Source: Sutterella sp047777475
Lineage (GTDB): Bacteria > Pseudomonadota > Gammaproteobacteria > Burkholderiales > Burkholderiaceae_F
Reading direction: 5' to 3'
Length of the DNA stretch: 64,000 bases
Assembly: GCA_047777475.1 (NCBI GenBank)
Contig: JBKEET010000003.1
Span: 1-64,000 of the forward strand
Shown here: piece after piece, positions 35,154-43,711 of the stretch
Layout of the letters: each line of letters opens with the position of its first letter
How positions within the stretch are numbered: the stretch's first letter is position 1
Program-made: the position numbers and the translations under genes
The notes under the pieces: model-generated
Database searches by the model: none
Seen by the model: the letters and a program-made list of their open reading frames with translations, nothing else
What the model was told of the DNA's origin: nothing

Positions 35154-35971
35154 GTGTGCTCGGCATGAGCACGATTCTACGGGTGAAAGTCCCGAGTGCA
35201 GGGGGGGGGTAGCACCAAGCACATAGCCGGAGGCAAGGGTGTCCGCCGTGAGGCGGGATCTGAAGGAAGCCCGAGGCAAACCATTGGCCTGACGAACAGG
35301 AACCGCATGAGGCATACGAAGGTGGATAAGCCTGCCGAACAAGGTGAAGTCCTAAGCTACACGGAACCCGAGGTGTAAATGCGGCAGGCAGATGATGGGA
35401 AGGATCGTGTTCTTACCCGAGGAGGTCTCACGGACGTCAGCCCGCAGGGCGGACGGAGTAAAGCTTGCCGTGAGAAGTCAGCAGAGGCCGTAGTACTGCC
35501 GAGATGGTTGGCAGGAAGGGCCGAAACCAATGGAGGTGATGCCTAAGGCCACCGAAACGATCATGCAACAGCCGAAAAATCCCCAAGAGGGGTACCAGAT
35601 GGAAAGTACCGACGGAATCGGGAGGATACGGAAGGGTCGGTGAGGGATCTGAGGACAGCCGCAGGAGCAACATCACAGGCAAACGACAGACGAGATGATT
35701 GATCTGGAAACCATACTTGATCGAGCAAACCCGAAATCGGGCCTATAAGGCCGTGGTCTCGAACAAGGGCAGTGCGGGCGTTGACGGCACGGAGGTCAGT
35801 GACCTCACCTCAAAGCCAGTGGAGCCGATCTGGTGAAAAGCATCGCAGAGGGGCGGTACAGGCCGTTCCCCGTCCGTTGTATTGCAATCCAGAGGTAACC
35901 GCCCACTACGGAACCGTACGGTGGGTGGTGTGGGAGGACGGCTCGGGGTGATCCCGAGCCTCCTACCCGAT
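35154..35971 (+). mobile_element. Degenerate group II intron, class C, with collapsed maturase ORF
   Basis: The 5' end GTGTGCTCGGCATGAGCACG and the blocks GGGTGAAAGTCCCGAGTG, GCAAGGGTGTCCGCCGTGA, ATCTGAAGGAAGCCC and GGCCTGACGAACAGGAACC match domain I of class C introns, recalled from the Oceanobacillus iheyensis intron. The 3' end CTACCCGAT is also typical. Domain V (35898-35929) is intact: 9-bp lower stem with the CGC triad, TACG-GAAC-CGTA top and a CG bulge. The element is ~818 bases, whereas full introns with RT are ~1.9 kb or more. It sits directly after a terminator, the known target preference of class C, and six bases from the stop of the convergent LysR gene. Confidence 0.85.
35695..35900 (+). 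pseudogene. Remnant of the intron-encoded reverse transcriptase/maturase
   Basis: Fragments in different frames are recognisable: MIDLETILDRAN, then AYKAVVSNKGSAGVDGTEVSDL after an apparent one-base insertion, then ASGADLVKSIAEGRYRPFPVR in another frame. These correspond to the first ~60 residues of group II intron RTs. The polymerase, maturase and any endonuclease domains are deleted down to domain V. Confidence 0.75.
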
Positions 35972-35977
35972 TGCGCG

Positions 35978-36865
35978 CTAGACGGGAAATTCGGGATGAC
36001 CGATGTAAAAGCTCCTGATCAGCCCGACGAAGGCCTTGACTTCCGGCCGCCTGTCCTCGCGGTGCGTGCAGAGCACGCACGGGATGCGCTCGGGGCACTT
36101 GAAAGGGATCCAGGCGAAGGCGCCGCTGTGATCGTTCAGGTACCCGGGCGAGAGCACGATGCCCCTTCCCGACGCGACGTAAGTGAGCGACATGTCGTGG
36201 CTCTCGCTGTTGAAGGCCGCGCAGCCCGAGCGCTCGCGCACGCGCTGCTGCACGGCGCGCAGCGGCGGCTGCGAAGGCCCGCCGACCATCAGCGAGCGGC
36301 CCCGGAAATCCTCCTCGGTGACGCTCCTGCGCTTTGCGAGCGGGTCGTCGAGGCGGGTGACAAGGTAGATGCCGCTCTCGAAAAGCGGGTGCCGCACGAT
36401 GTCGGGCACATGGCGCACGTCATCGCGGAAAGCGAAGAGGATGTCGCTTTCGCCCTTCAGGAAGCGGTCGATGCCGCGGTCCCAGTCGAAGCCCGGCGTC
36501 ACGGACACTTCGGGGTTGGTCCCGCGGAACTGCTCCATGGCCTGCGGCAGGAACCAGATCGCCGAGCGTATCGGCATCATGATGCGGATGTCTTCCCGGA
36601 AGCGCGAGGCAAAGTTCTGCCCGAGCTCCACCGCCTCGCGGTACTCGGTGAGGATGCCGGCGAGCGCCTCGGCGAACTGCCGCCCCGGCCCCGTCAGGGC
36701 GGCGCCGCGCCCCGAGCGGGAGAAAATCGGGAAGCCGACCTCTTCCTCGGCTTCCCTGATCTGATAGGAAAGCGTGGGCTGCGCCATGGAAAGGTTTTCG
36801 GCGGCCCGGCTGAAGCTGCCCGTTTTCGCAAGCTCGGCGATGCATTCCAGCTGTCTGATCCTCAC
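35978..36865 (-). CDS. LysR-family transcriptional regulator 3
   Basis: This 295-residue regulator has an N-terminal winged helix (MRIRQLECIAELAKTGSFSRAAENLSMAQPTLSYQIREAEEEVG) and a standard effector domain. The start is a GTG at 36865 preceded by AAGGAG. It is divergent from an aldo-keto reductase gene with a 130-base AT-rich spacer containing a palindrome, so it probably regulates that gene and itself. It is not closely related to LysR 1 and 2. Its 3' end abuts the group IIC intron. Confidence 0.87.
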   Translation of the reverse strand: MRIRQLECIAELAKTGSFSRAAENLSMAQPTLSYQIREAEEEVGFPIFSRSGRGAALTGPGRQFAEALAGILTEYREAVELGQNFASRFREDIRIMMPIRSAIWFLPQAMEQFRGTNPEVSVTPGFDWDRGIDRFLKGESDILFAFRDDVRHVPDIVRHPLFESGIYLVTRLDDPLAKRRSVTEEDFRGRSLMVGGPSQPPLRAVQQRVRERSGCAAFNSESHDMSLTYVASGRGIVLSPGYLNDHSGAFAWIPFKCPERIPCVLCTHREDRRPEVKAFVGLIRSFYIGHPEFPV

Positions 36866-36885
36866 GGCGGAGCTCCTTTTTTGTT

Positions 36886-36900
36886 ATCAAATTTTTTGAT
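36886..36900. promoter_or_regulatory. LysR 3 operator candidate
   Basis: ATCAAA-TTT-TTTGAT is a perfect inverted repeat in the divergent spacer, inside a wider GTTAT...AATAAC AT-rich segment (36884-36935). Confidence 0.5.
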
Positions 36901-36995
36901 TGATAATTAAGTAATTATATTTAATTTTTTAATAACGGCTCCCTAGAATGGCTCCTGTCAGTCAATTCACCTGTGCTTCTCGAGAGGAGTCAAAA

Positions 36996-37988
36996 ATGCA
37001 ATACGTCAAGTTCGGCCGCACCGGCATGGAAGTTTCGCGCATCTGCCTGGGCATGATGAGCTTCGGTCAGTCCGACGCCCCGGGCGGCGTTTTCCCCTGG
37101 GCCAAGAGCTACGAGGAAGGCAAGCCCATTTTCAGGAGGGCCGTCGAGCTCGGCATCAACTACTTCGACACCGCCAACGTGTACCAGATGGGCACGAGCG
37201 AGATCTACACGGGGCGCTACATCCGCGAGTTCGGCCTCAACCGCGACGAGATCGTCGTGGCCACGAAGGTGAACTTCGCCATGCGCCCGGGCCGTCCGAA
37301 CGGCGCCGGCCTCTCGCGCAAGAACATCATGGCCGAGATCGACCACAGCCTTGAGCGCCTCGGGCTCGACTACGTCGACGTCTACCAGATCCACCGCCTT
37401 GATCCGGGCACGCCCATGGAAGAGATCATGGAAGCGCTCAACGACGTCGTCAAAAGCGGCAAGGCGCGCTACATCGGCGCCTCGACCATCTTTGCCTGGC
37501 AGCTTGAGCGCATGCAGAACATCGCCGAGCAGCACGGCTGGACGAAATTTGTTTCCCTGCAGCCCCAGTACAACCTGATTTACCGGGAGGAGGAGCGCGA
37601 GATACTGCCGCTGTGCGCCGACCGCGGCATGGCCGTGGTGCCGTGGAGCCCGCTCGCCGGCGGCCGCTGCACCCGTCCCTGGGGCACGCAGACGGCCCGC
37701 TCGCGCATCGACGGCGTTTCGCCGATGGTCTGGGACGCCACGAAGGACGCTGACCGCCCCGTCGTCGACCGCCTGCAGAAGGTGGCCGCCGAGCACGGCC
37801 GCAGCATGGCGCAGGAAGCGCTCGCCTGGGTGCTCAGCAACCCGGCCGTCACGGCGCCGATCGTGGGCACCACGAGCGTGAAGCACGTTGAGGAAGCGGT
37901 CGCCGCGCTTGACGTGAAGCTCGACGAAGACGAGAAAAAAGCGCTTGAGGAACCTTACGTCCCGCACGTCAAGACGGGGCTTTACTGA
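36996..37988 (+). CDS. Aldo/keto reductase (YajO/Tas-like)
   Basis: This 330-residue TIM-barrel NADPH-dependent oxidoreductase has the catalytic tetrad region NYFDTANVYQMGTSE (Asp, Tyr), IVVATKVNF (Lys) and DVYQIHRLDP (His). The NADPH-binding end is ...TAPIVGTTSVKHVEEAVAALD. ATG 36996 (MQYVKFGRTGMEVSRICLG) is preceded by GAGAGGAG. The physiological carbonyl substrate is unknown. LysR 3 is divergent to it and is the likely regulator. Confidence 0.88.
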   Translation: MQYVKFGRTGMEVSRICLGMMSFGQSDAPGGVFPWAKSYEEGKPIFRRAVELGINYFDTANVYQMGTSEIYTGRYIREFGLNRDEIVVATKVNFAMRPGRPNGAGLSRKNIMAEIDHSLERLGLDYVDVYQIHRLDPGTPMEEIMEALNDVVKSGKARYIGASTIFAWQLERMQNIAEQHGWTKFVSLQPQYNLIYREEEREILPLCADRGMAVVPWSPLAGGRCTRPWGTQTARSRIDGVSPMVWDATKDADRPVVDRLQKVAAEHGRSMAQEALAWVLSNPAVTAPIVGTTSVKHVEEAVAALDVKLDEDEKKALEEPYVPHVKTGLY

Positions 37989-38159
37989 GCCGCCGCCGAA
38001 CGCCCGGATAAGCGGCGTTCGGCCTCCTGAGGCTCCTCCTGTGAGCTTCCGGCCGAGGGGCTATCTGCCGCCCTTCGGCCGGCTTTTTCAGCATCAATCC
38101 CAAAAATGCGGTATAAATCTACCCTCAACGAATGCCGATGTAACGCCCTGCTGAAAAAA

Positions 38160-38912
38160 ATGACAGACTCCTTTTCTTCCCTCTCCGGCTCAGCCTCCCT
38201 TCCGCCGATCCGGAAAATCTCGCTTGACGGCCCCGACGGGCTCGCCAAGAAGAACGCCATCCGCGTCTACATCTTCACCGACAGCAAGACCGAAGCCCGG
38301 CGCATGGCCAACCAGCTCAACACGCAGCCCGACATCACCGTCGTCGGCTACGCGGTGACGCCCGCCGAGTGCGAGACGGCCATGCACCTGCGCCGCGACA
38401 TCAACGTGCTCATCACCGACGTCCAGCTCGGCGGCCAGGACATGTGCGGCCTCATCCAGCAGATCACGAGCCGCCAGCCCGAGCTCAACGTCCTCTGCTA
38501 CACCTACCACGGCGAAGAGGACTGCGTGATCCGCTCGATCCAGAGCGGCGCGATGGGCTACATCCTGCGCGGCACCAACGAAGACCTGCCGAACTGCGTG
38601 CGCCTGCTCCAGGGCGGCGGCTCGCCGGTGTCGCCCATCGTGGCGCGCAGCGTGCTGCGCGCGCTCTACGCCAAGAGCCGCACGGAGCACGCGCCCCGCG
38701 GCGACACGCAGCAGCTCTCCGCGCGCGAATCCGAGATCCTGCAGCTGCTCGCCAAGGGCATCCCGTTCGCCGAAATCGGCCGCATCCTCTCGATCTCGCC
38801 GCACACCGTCACGGCGCACATCAAGAAGATCTACCGCAAGCTCCAGGTGCACTCGCGCGGCGAAGCCGTCTACGAGGCGCAGTGCCTCGGCCTCCTGCCC
38901 GAGCACGGCTGA
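38160..38912 (+). CDS. Orphan NarL/FixJ-family response regulator with atypical receiver
   Basis: This ~250-residue protein starts at MTDSFSSLSG; an upstream ATG at 38106 is less likely. Residues ~35-150 form a receiver-like domain with the phospho-acceptor Asp in NVLITDVQLGG. The N-terminal acidic pair is weakened (VYIFTDSKTE) and the conserved Lys is Arg (GYILRGTNEDL). The C-terminal LuxR helix-turn-helix is complete: LSARESEILQLLAKGIPFAEIGRILSISPHTVTAHIKKIYRKL. No histidine kinase is adjacent. Phosphorylation control may be altered. Confidence 0.8.
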   Translation: MTDSFSSLSGSASLPPIRKISLDGPDGLAKKNAIRVYIFTDSKTEARRMANQLNTQPDITVVGYAVTPAECETAMHLRRDINVLITDVQLGGQDMCGLIQQITSRQPELNVLCYTYHGEEDCVIRSIQSGAMGYILRGTNEDLPNCVRLLQGGGSPVSPIVARSVLRALYAKSRTEHAPRGDTQQLSARESEILQLLAKGIPFAEIGRILSISPHTVTAHIKKIYRKLQVHSRGEAVYEAQCLGLLPEHG

Positions 38913-38936
38913 TTGGCTCCGCTCCCCTTGTACGGC

Positions 38937-38967
38937 AAAACGCCGCGGATTGCTCCGCGGCGTTTTT
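38937..38967. terminator. Terminator between response regulator and moaC
   Basis: The AAAACGCCGCGGA / TCCGCGGCGTTTTT stem with a TTGC loop works in both directions between convergent genes. Confidence 0.85.
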
Positions 38968-38990
38968 GCATTCCGGGCTGCAGAAGCCGC

Positions 38991-39488
38991 TCAGGCGGCC
39001 TCGCCCCGCTTTTCGGGGGCGAGCCAGTGGCCCGACTTGCCGCCGTCCTTCTCGAGCAGGTGGATGTTCTCCATCACCATGCCGCGGTCGACGGCCTTGC
39101 ACATGTCATAGACCGTCAGCAGGCCGATTTGCACGGAAGTGAGTGCTTCCATCTCCACACCCGTCTTGCCGTAGCACTCGGTGGTGGCCGTGCAGGTCAC
39201 CGCGCTCTTTTCACGGTCGAGCGTGAAGTCGACCGCCACGCGGGTGAGACCGATCGGGTGGCAGAGCGGAATGAGATCCGCCGTGTGCTTGCTCGCCATG
39301 ATGGCCGCAATGCGCGCCACGCCGATCACGTCGCCCTTCTTGGCCGTGCCCGAGGCGATCAGCTCGAACGTGGCGGGCGCCATGCGGATGGTGCCCGTGG
39401 CGACGGCCACGCGGTGCGTCTCGTCCTTGGCGCCGACGTTGACCATGTGCGCCTGGCCGTGCTCGTCAAAATGTGTCAGTCCGCTCAT
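38991..39488 (-). CDS. moaC: Cyclic pyranopterin monophosphate synthase MoaC
   Basis: This 165-residue molybdenum-cofactor enzyme converts the MoaA product to cPMP. Family landmarks are MVNVGAKDETHRVAVATG, AAIMASKHTADLIPLCHPI, TTECYGKTGVEMEALTSVQIGLLTVYDMCKAVD and HLLEKDGGKSGHW. The length is typical. It is isolated from other moa genes in this window. Divergent from bepA. Confidence 0.94.
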   Translation of the reverse strand: MSGLTHFDEHGQAHMVNVGAKDETHRVAVATGTIRMAPATFELIASGTAKKGDVIGVARIAAIMASKHTADLIPLCHPIGLTRVAVDFTLDREKSAVTCTATTECYGKTGVEMEALTSVQIGLLTVYDMCKAVDRGMVMENIHLLEKDGGKSGHWLAPEKRGEAA

Positions 39489-39592
39489 TTTTCGTTACCC
39501 TTTGTTGTGTCCGGAGCGCCGCGCGCTCCTTACAAGCGATGCCGTTATATGATAGCGGCTGCATTTATCCACTCGTCATCCCCGCGATTCTC

Positions 39593-41095
39593 ATGCGTTT
39601 CCGTGCCTGGGCGCTCCTTGCCGCCTCCACTCTGACTGCCTGGCTCCCCGCCCTCGCCGGCGCGGCTGACCAGGGCACGCTTGACCTGAACCTGCCGAGC
39701 CTCGGCACGGCGGGCGGCGACGAGCTTTCGCCCGCGCAGGAGCACGAGATCGGCTCGCAGATCATGAACAAGCTGCGCGCCGACCCGTCCTACCTGCACG
39801 ATCCGGTGGTGACCGAATACCTCAACCGCATCGGCTACCAGCTGGTGAGCCACGCGGGCGGCTACACGTACCAGTTTTTCTTCTTCCCGATCCGCGACGC
39901 GTCGCTCAACGCCTTCGCGCTGCCGGGCGGCTACGTCGCCGTGCACACGGGAACGATCATCGCGGCCAAGAACGAAAGCGAGCTCGCCGGCGTGATGGGC
40001 CACGAAATCGGCCACGTCACGCAGCGCCACGTCGCGCGCATGCTCGAGAGCCAGCGCGGCAACGTCGCCCTCTCGCTCGGGTCAATCCTGCTCGCGATCC
40101 TCGCGGCGCGCGCCGGCGGCAGCTCGGGCGGCAACGCCGCCGCGGCCATCGCCATGGGCTCGCAGGCCGCGATGATCCAGTCGCAGCTCAACTACTCCCA
40201 GGACGCCGAGCGCGAGGCCGACCGCGTCGGCCTGCAGACGCTCTACCGCGCCGGGTTCAATCCCAAGGGCATGGAGAGCTTCTTCGAGAGGCTGCAGGCC
40301 AACAACCGCTACTACGAGTCGGCGGCCCCCGCCTACCTCTCGACGCACCCGCTCACCGTGGAGCGCATCTCCGACATGGAGAACCGCACGCGGCAGCTGC
40401 CCGCGCGCACGCACCGCGACAGCCTCGACTTCCGCCTCGTGCAGGTGCGCTGCGAGGTGCTTCAGGAAACAACGCCCAACGGCTGGATGAAGATGCAGAA
40501 GGAATTCCGCCGGCGCCTCGCGAAGGCGCCCGGCGACCGCGAGTCGGCGATCCTGCACTACGGGCTTTCGGTGGCCGCGGAGCGCCTGCACCAGAAAAGC
40601 GACGCCTACGCCGAAGCGAAGCTCGCCATGGGGGCGGGTAAGAGCTCGATACTCACCCGCAACCTGACGCGCACGCAGTTCGACGCGGCCAAGAACCGCA
40701 CCGAGCAGAACGCCGCCGTCGCCGCCGCCAAGAAGGCGATGGAGACCTTCCCGCTCTCGCAGGCGACAACCGAGAACTACATCGACATGCTCTATGCGCA
40801 GAACCGCCACCAGGAGCTCATCAACTTCCTGCGCAACGGCACGGCGCTCTCGACGGACGACCCGGACTACCACGCCCTGCTGGCGCGCTCCTACGAGAAG
40901 CTCGGCAAGAAGAGCCTGCAGTACATGCACACGGGCGAGATGTACGCGCTCATGGGCGCCACCGAGGCGGCGGTCTACCAGTACTCGCTCGCGCAGAAGG
41001 CCGCCGACGGCGACTTTTACACGATGAGCGAGATCGACGCGCGCTTAAGAGAGCTGCGGGAAAAGTTCCGCTACGAGAAAGCGCACGAAAAATAG
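39593..41095 (+). CDS. bepA: Periplasmic M48 metalloprotease/chaperone BepA-like
   Basis: This 500-residue protein has a signal peptide (MRFRAWALLAAS...ALAGA), an M48 protease domain with zinc motif GHEIGHVTQRH and third-ligand region SQDAEREADRVG, and a C-terminal TPR-rich part (from ~330). This is the layout of E. coli BepA, which assists LptD assembly and degrades stalled outer-membrane proteins. ATG 39593 is placed at the signal peptide because the upstream frame is non-coding. lptD lies 17 kb away in the same window. Confidence 0.85.
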   Translation: MRFRAWALLAASTLTAWLPALAGAADQGTLDLNLPSLGTAGGDELSPAQEHEIGSQIMNKLRADPSYLHDPVVTEYLNRIGYQLVSHAGGYTYQFFFFPIRDASLNAFALPGGYVAVHTGTIIAAKNESELAGVMGHEIGHVTQRHVARMLESQRGNVALSLGSILLAILAARAGGSSGGNAAAAIAMGSQAAMIQSQLNYSQDAEREADRVGLQTLYRAGFNPKGMESFFERLQANNRYYESAAPAYLSTHPLTVERISDMENRTRQLPARTHRDSLDFRLVQVRCEVLQETTPNGWMKMQKEFRRRLAKAPGDRESAILHYGLSVAAERLHQKSDAYAEAKLAMGAGKSSILTRNLTRTQFDAAKNRTEQNAAVAAAKKAMETFPLSQATTENYIDMLYAQNRHQELINFLRNGTALSTDDPDYHALLARSYEKLGKKSLQYMHTGEMYALMGATEAAVYQYSLAQKAADGDFYTMSEIDARLRELREKFRYEKAHEK

Positions 41096-41247
41096 CCCTT
41101 TGTGGGCGGCTCCCGGAGCGCGCAGTTATGCGAAAATAGCGGGAGTTTTTTTTCTTCCTCCGGGAAGACCCTTCTGATACGACAAACTTTCAGGGGCGCC
41201 GTTCGAAGCTTTCGGACGGCGCCCGTGCAATTGACTGTTCCTAAAAA

Positions 41248-42333
41248 ATGGCTATTGAAGACTACATGATCGTTGCCAAGCCGACCGACGAGGTCATCGA
41301 AACGGACGCCGTGATCGTCGGCGCCGGCCCGGTCGGCCTTTTCCAGGTGTTTGAGCTCGGCCTGCTCGAAATCAAGTGCCACGTCGTCGACTCGCTGCGC
41401 CGCGTCGGCGGCCAGTGCATGGAGCTTTATCCCACGAAGCCCATTTACGACATCCCGGCCGTGCCCGTGTGCTCGTCCTACGAGCTCACCGAAAACCTGC
41501 TCAAGCAGAATCATCACTTCAAGCCGGTGTTCCACCTCGGCGAGGAAGTCGACACGGTCAAGAAGCGCGAGGACGGCACCTTTGACGTCTCCACGAGCGC
41601 CGGCTCCCGCTTCCACTCGAAGGTCGTGATCATCGCCGCGGGCGTCGGCTCCTTCGAGCCGCGCCAGCTCCGCCTGCCCGGCATCGAGAAGTTCGAAGGC
41701 ACGCAGCTCCACTACCGCGTCAAGGATCCCTCGATCTTCGAGGGCAAGAACCTCGTCATCTGCGGCGGCGGCGACTCCGCGCTCGACTGGACGCTCAACC
41801 TCGTCGGCAAGGCCGAGAGCGTGGTGCTCGTGCACCGCCGCGACGGCTTCCGCGCGCAGGCCGCCTCGGTCGCGAAGATGAAGGAGCTCTGCGAGAACTG
41901 GGAAATGCAGTTCGAAGTGGGCCAGCTCACGGGCTTCGGCGAGAAGGACGGCAAGCTCACCGAGATCGCCGTTGCGGGCGCCGACGGCGTCACGCGCCGC
42001 ATCCCGCTCGACCACCTGCTCGTTTTCTACGGCCTGCAGCCCAAGCTCGGCCCGATCGAGAACTGGGGCCTCAAGCTCGACCGCAAGCAGATCGTCGTCG
42101 ACACCGCGCGCTTCGAGACGAGCATCCCCGGCATCTTCGCCGTGGGCGACATCAACATCTACCCGGGCAAGAAGAAGCTCATCCTCTCGGGCTTCCACGA
42201 GTGCGCCCTGGCGGCGTTCGCGGCCTGCGACTACGTCTTCCCCGAGAAGAAGGTGTTCCTGCAGTACACGACCACCTCGCCCAAGCTCCACAAGGTGCTC
42301 GGCGTGCCCGATCCGATGAAGGAAGACCACTGA
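41248..42333 (+). CDS. Ferredoxin--NADP+ reductase, thioredoxin-reductase-like type
   Basis: This 361-residue FAD/NAD(P)H oxidoreductase has the FAD motif AVIVGAGPVGLFQVFELGL, RRVGGQCMELYPTKPIYDIP typical of TrxR-like ferredoxin-NADP reductases, the NADP motif LVICGGGDSALDWTLNL followed by HRRDGFRAQ, and GIFAVGDINIYPGKKKLILSGFHECALAAFA. There is no CxxC redox disulfide, which excludes thioredoxin reductase itself. It supplies or draws low-potential electrons through ferredoxin or flavodoxin. Monocistronic. Confidence 0.88.
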   Translation: MAIEDYMIVAKPTDEVIETDAVIVGAGPVGLFQVFELGLLEIKCHVVDSLRRVGGQCMELYPTKPIYDIPAVPVCSSYELTENLLKQNHHFKPVFHLGEEVDTVKKREDGTFDVSTSAGSRFHSKVVIIAAGVGSFEPRQLRLPGIEKFEGTQLHYRVKDPSIFEGKNLVICGGGDSALDWTLNLVGKAESVVLVHRRDGFRAQAASVAKMKELCENWEMQFEVGQLTGFGEKDGKLTEIAVAGADGVTRRIPLDHLLVFYGLQPKLGPIENWGLKLDRKQIVVDTARFETSIPGIFAVGDINIYPGKKKLILSGFHECALAAFAACDYVFPEKKVFLQYTTTSPKLHKVLGVPDPMKEDH

Positions 42334-42360
42334 TTGCCCGCTCCGGCGCCCGCATTACGG

Positions 42361-42394
42361 AAAAGCCCGAAGGCCTGCGCCTTCGGGCTTTTTG
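42361..42394. terminator. Bidirectional terminator between ferredoxin reductase gene and apbC
   Basis: The AAAAGCCCGAAGGC / GCCTTCGGGCTTTTT stem lies between convergent genes. Confidence 0.88.
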
Positions 42395-42415
42395 CGCTGC
42401 GGGATCAGGGACGCG

Positions 42416-43507
42416 TCAGTCGTTGACGACCTTCACCTTGGGCATGATGCTGCTGTAGTCCTTGCCGAGGCGCGCCACGGCGCCCGCGACCTGCAGCGCG
42501 GCCTTGATGTAGAGGCCCGCCTCGGGGCTGTCGGGCTCGGCGGCGACCGTCGGGCGGCCCGAGTCGGCCTGCTCGCGGATCTTGGAAGCAAGCGGCAGCT
42601 CGCCGAGCAGCGGCACCTTGTACTGCTCGCACAGGCGCTTGGCGCCGCCTTCGCCGAAGATGTGCTCGACCTGGCCGCAGTGCGGGCAGACGAACACCGA
42701 CATATTCTCGATGACGCCGAGGATCGGCACGTTCACCTTCTGGAACATGCGCAGGCCCTTCTTCGCGTCGATGAGCGCGATGTCCTGCGGCGTCGTCACC
42801 ACCACGGCGCCCGTGAGCGGCACCTGCTGCGAGAGCGTGAGCTGGATGTCGCCCGTTCCCGGGGGCATGTCGACGATGAGGTAGTCGAGCTCGTGCCAGT
42901 TCGTCTCGGTGATGAGCTGCTGGAGCGCTCCCGAGGCCATCGGGCCGCGCCAGATCATCGGCTCGTCCTCGCCGATCATGAAGCCCACGGAGTTGATCTC
43001 GAGCCCGAGCGACTCGATCGGCTCCATCGTCTTGCCGTCGAGCGTCGGCGGCTGGCCGTGCGCGCCGAGCATCTTCGGCTGCGAGGGGCCGTAGATGTCC
43101 GCGTCGAGCACGCCCACGCGGGCGCCTTCGTGCGCCAGGGCGAGCGCGAGGTTGGCGGAGACCGTCGACTTGCCGACGCCGCCCTTGCCCGAGCTCACCG
43201 CGATGATGTTCTTCACGCCCGGCAGCACGCGCAGCGTGCCCTGCACCTTGTGCGCGATGATCTTCTGCGTCACTTCGACGGAGACGCGGACGTCCTCGCC
43301 GACGGCCTTCTGCACCGCGGCGCCGACCGCCTCGGCCGTGCTCTTCAGATAGCTCTTGGCGGGGTAGCCGAGCGCGATCTTCACGCTCACGCCCGACTCG
43401 CCCGTCTCGACCGCCTCGACCATGCGGCCCGAGACGTAATCGAGTCCCGTCACGGGGTCCTTGAGACCGGCCAGCACGCTTTTGACGGCTTCAGTTGAAA
43501 TAGCCAT
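42416..43507 (-). CDS. apbC: Iron-sulfur cluster carrier protein ApbC/Mrp
   Basis: This 363-residue P-loop ATPase carries and transfers Fe-S clusters. An N-terminal MIP18/DUF59 domain (~1-90) precedes the deviant Walker A SSGKGGVGKSTVSANLALAL, then VGVLDADIYGPSQP, LDYLIVDMPPGTGD and the cluster-binding CPHC in VFVCPHCGQVEHIF. ATG 43507 (MAISTEAVKSV) is the sensible start. It is divergent from metG, a neighbour pairing common in proteobacteria. Confidence 0.92.
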   Translation of the reverse strand: MAISTEAVKSVLAGLKDPVTGLDYVSGRMVEAVETGESGVSVKIALGYPAKSYLKSTAEAVGAAVQKAVGEDVRVSVEVTQKIIAHKVQGTLRVLPGVKNIIAVSSGKGGVGKSTVSANLALALAHEGARVGVLDADIYGPSQPKMLGAHGQPPTLDGKTMEPIESLGLEINSVGFMIGEDEPMIWRGPMASGALQQLITETNWHELDYLIVDMPPGTGDIQLTLSQQVPLTGAVVVTTPQDIALIDAKKGLRMFQKVNVPILGVIENMSVFVCPHCGQVEHIFGEGGAKRLCEQYKVPLLGELPLASKIREQADSGRPTVAAEPDSPEAGLYIKAALQVAGAVARLGKDYSSIMPKVKVVND

Positions 43508-43711
43508 AAATGGATTCCTCCGAAAAATGTTCGCCGCGGGCGCGTTCTGGCGCCGCCCCGCGGACAGCACCATAGATTGTACCTGTTGCGCAGGCCGCTC
43601 TACGTCCGCGCCGAGGGGGCGTTTTCCCCTCTCGGCGCGGGCTTTCAAGTTAAAATGGAAAATTGTTCGCGCCCCCGGGCGCGGAAATTTCCTTTTTTAC
43701 ACGCAAACACG

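Noticed and set aside
35196..35378. 60-codon open frame in the intron
   Set aside because: It lies in structured domain I of the group II intron and has no protein similarity.
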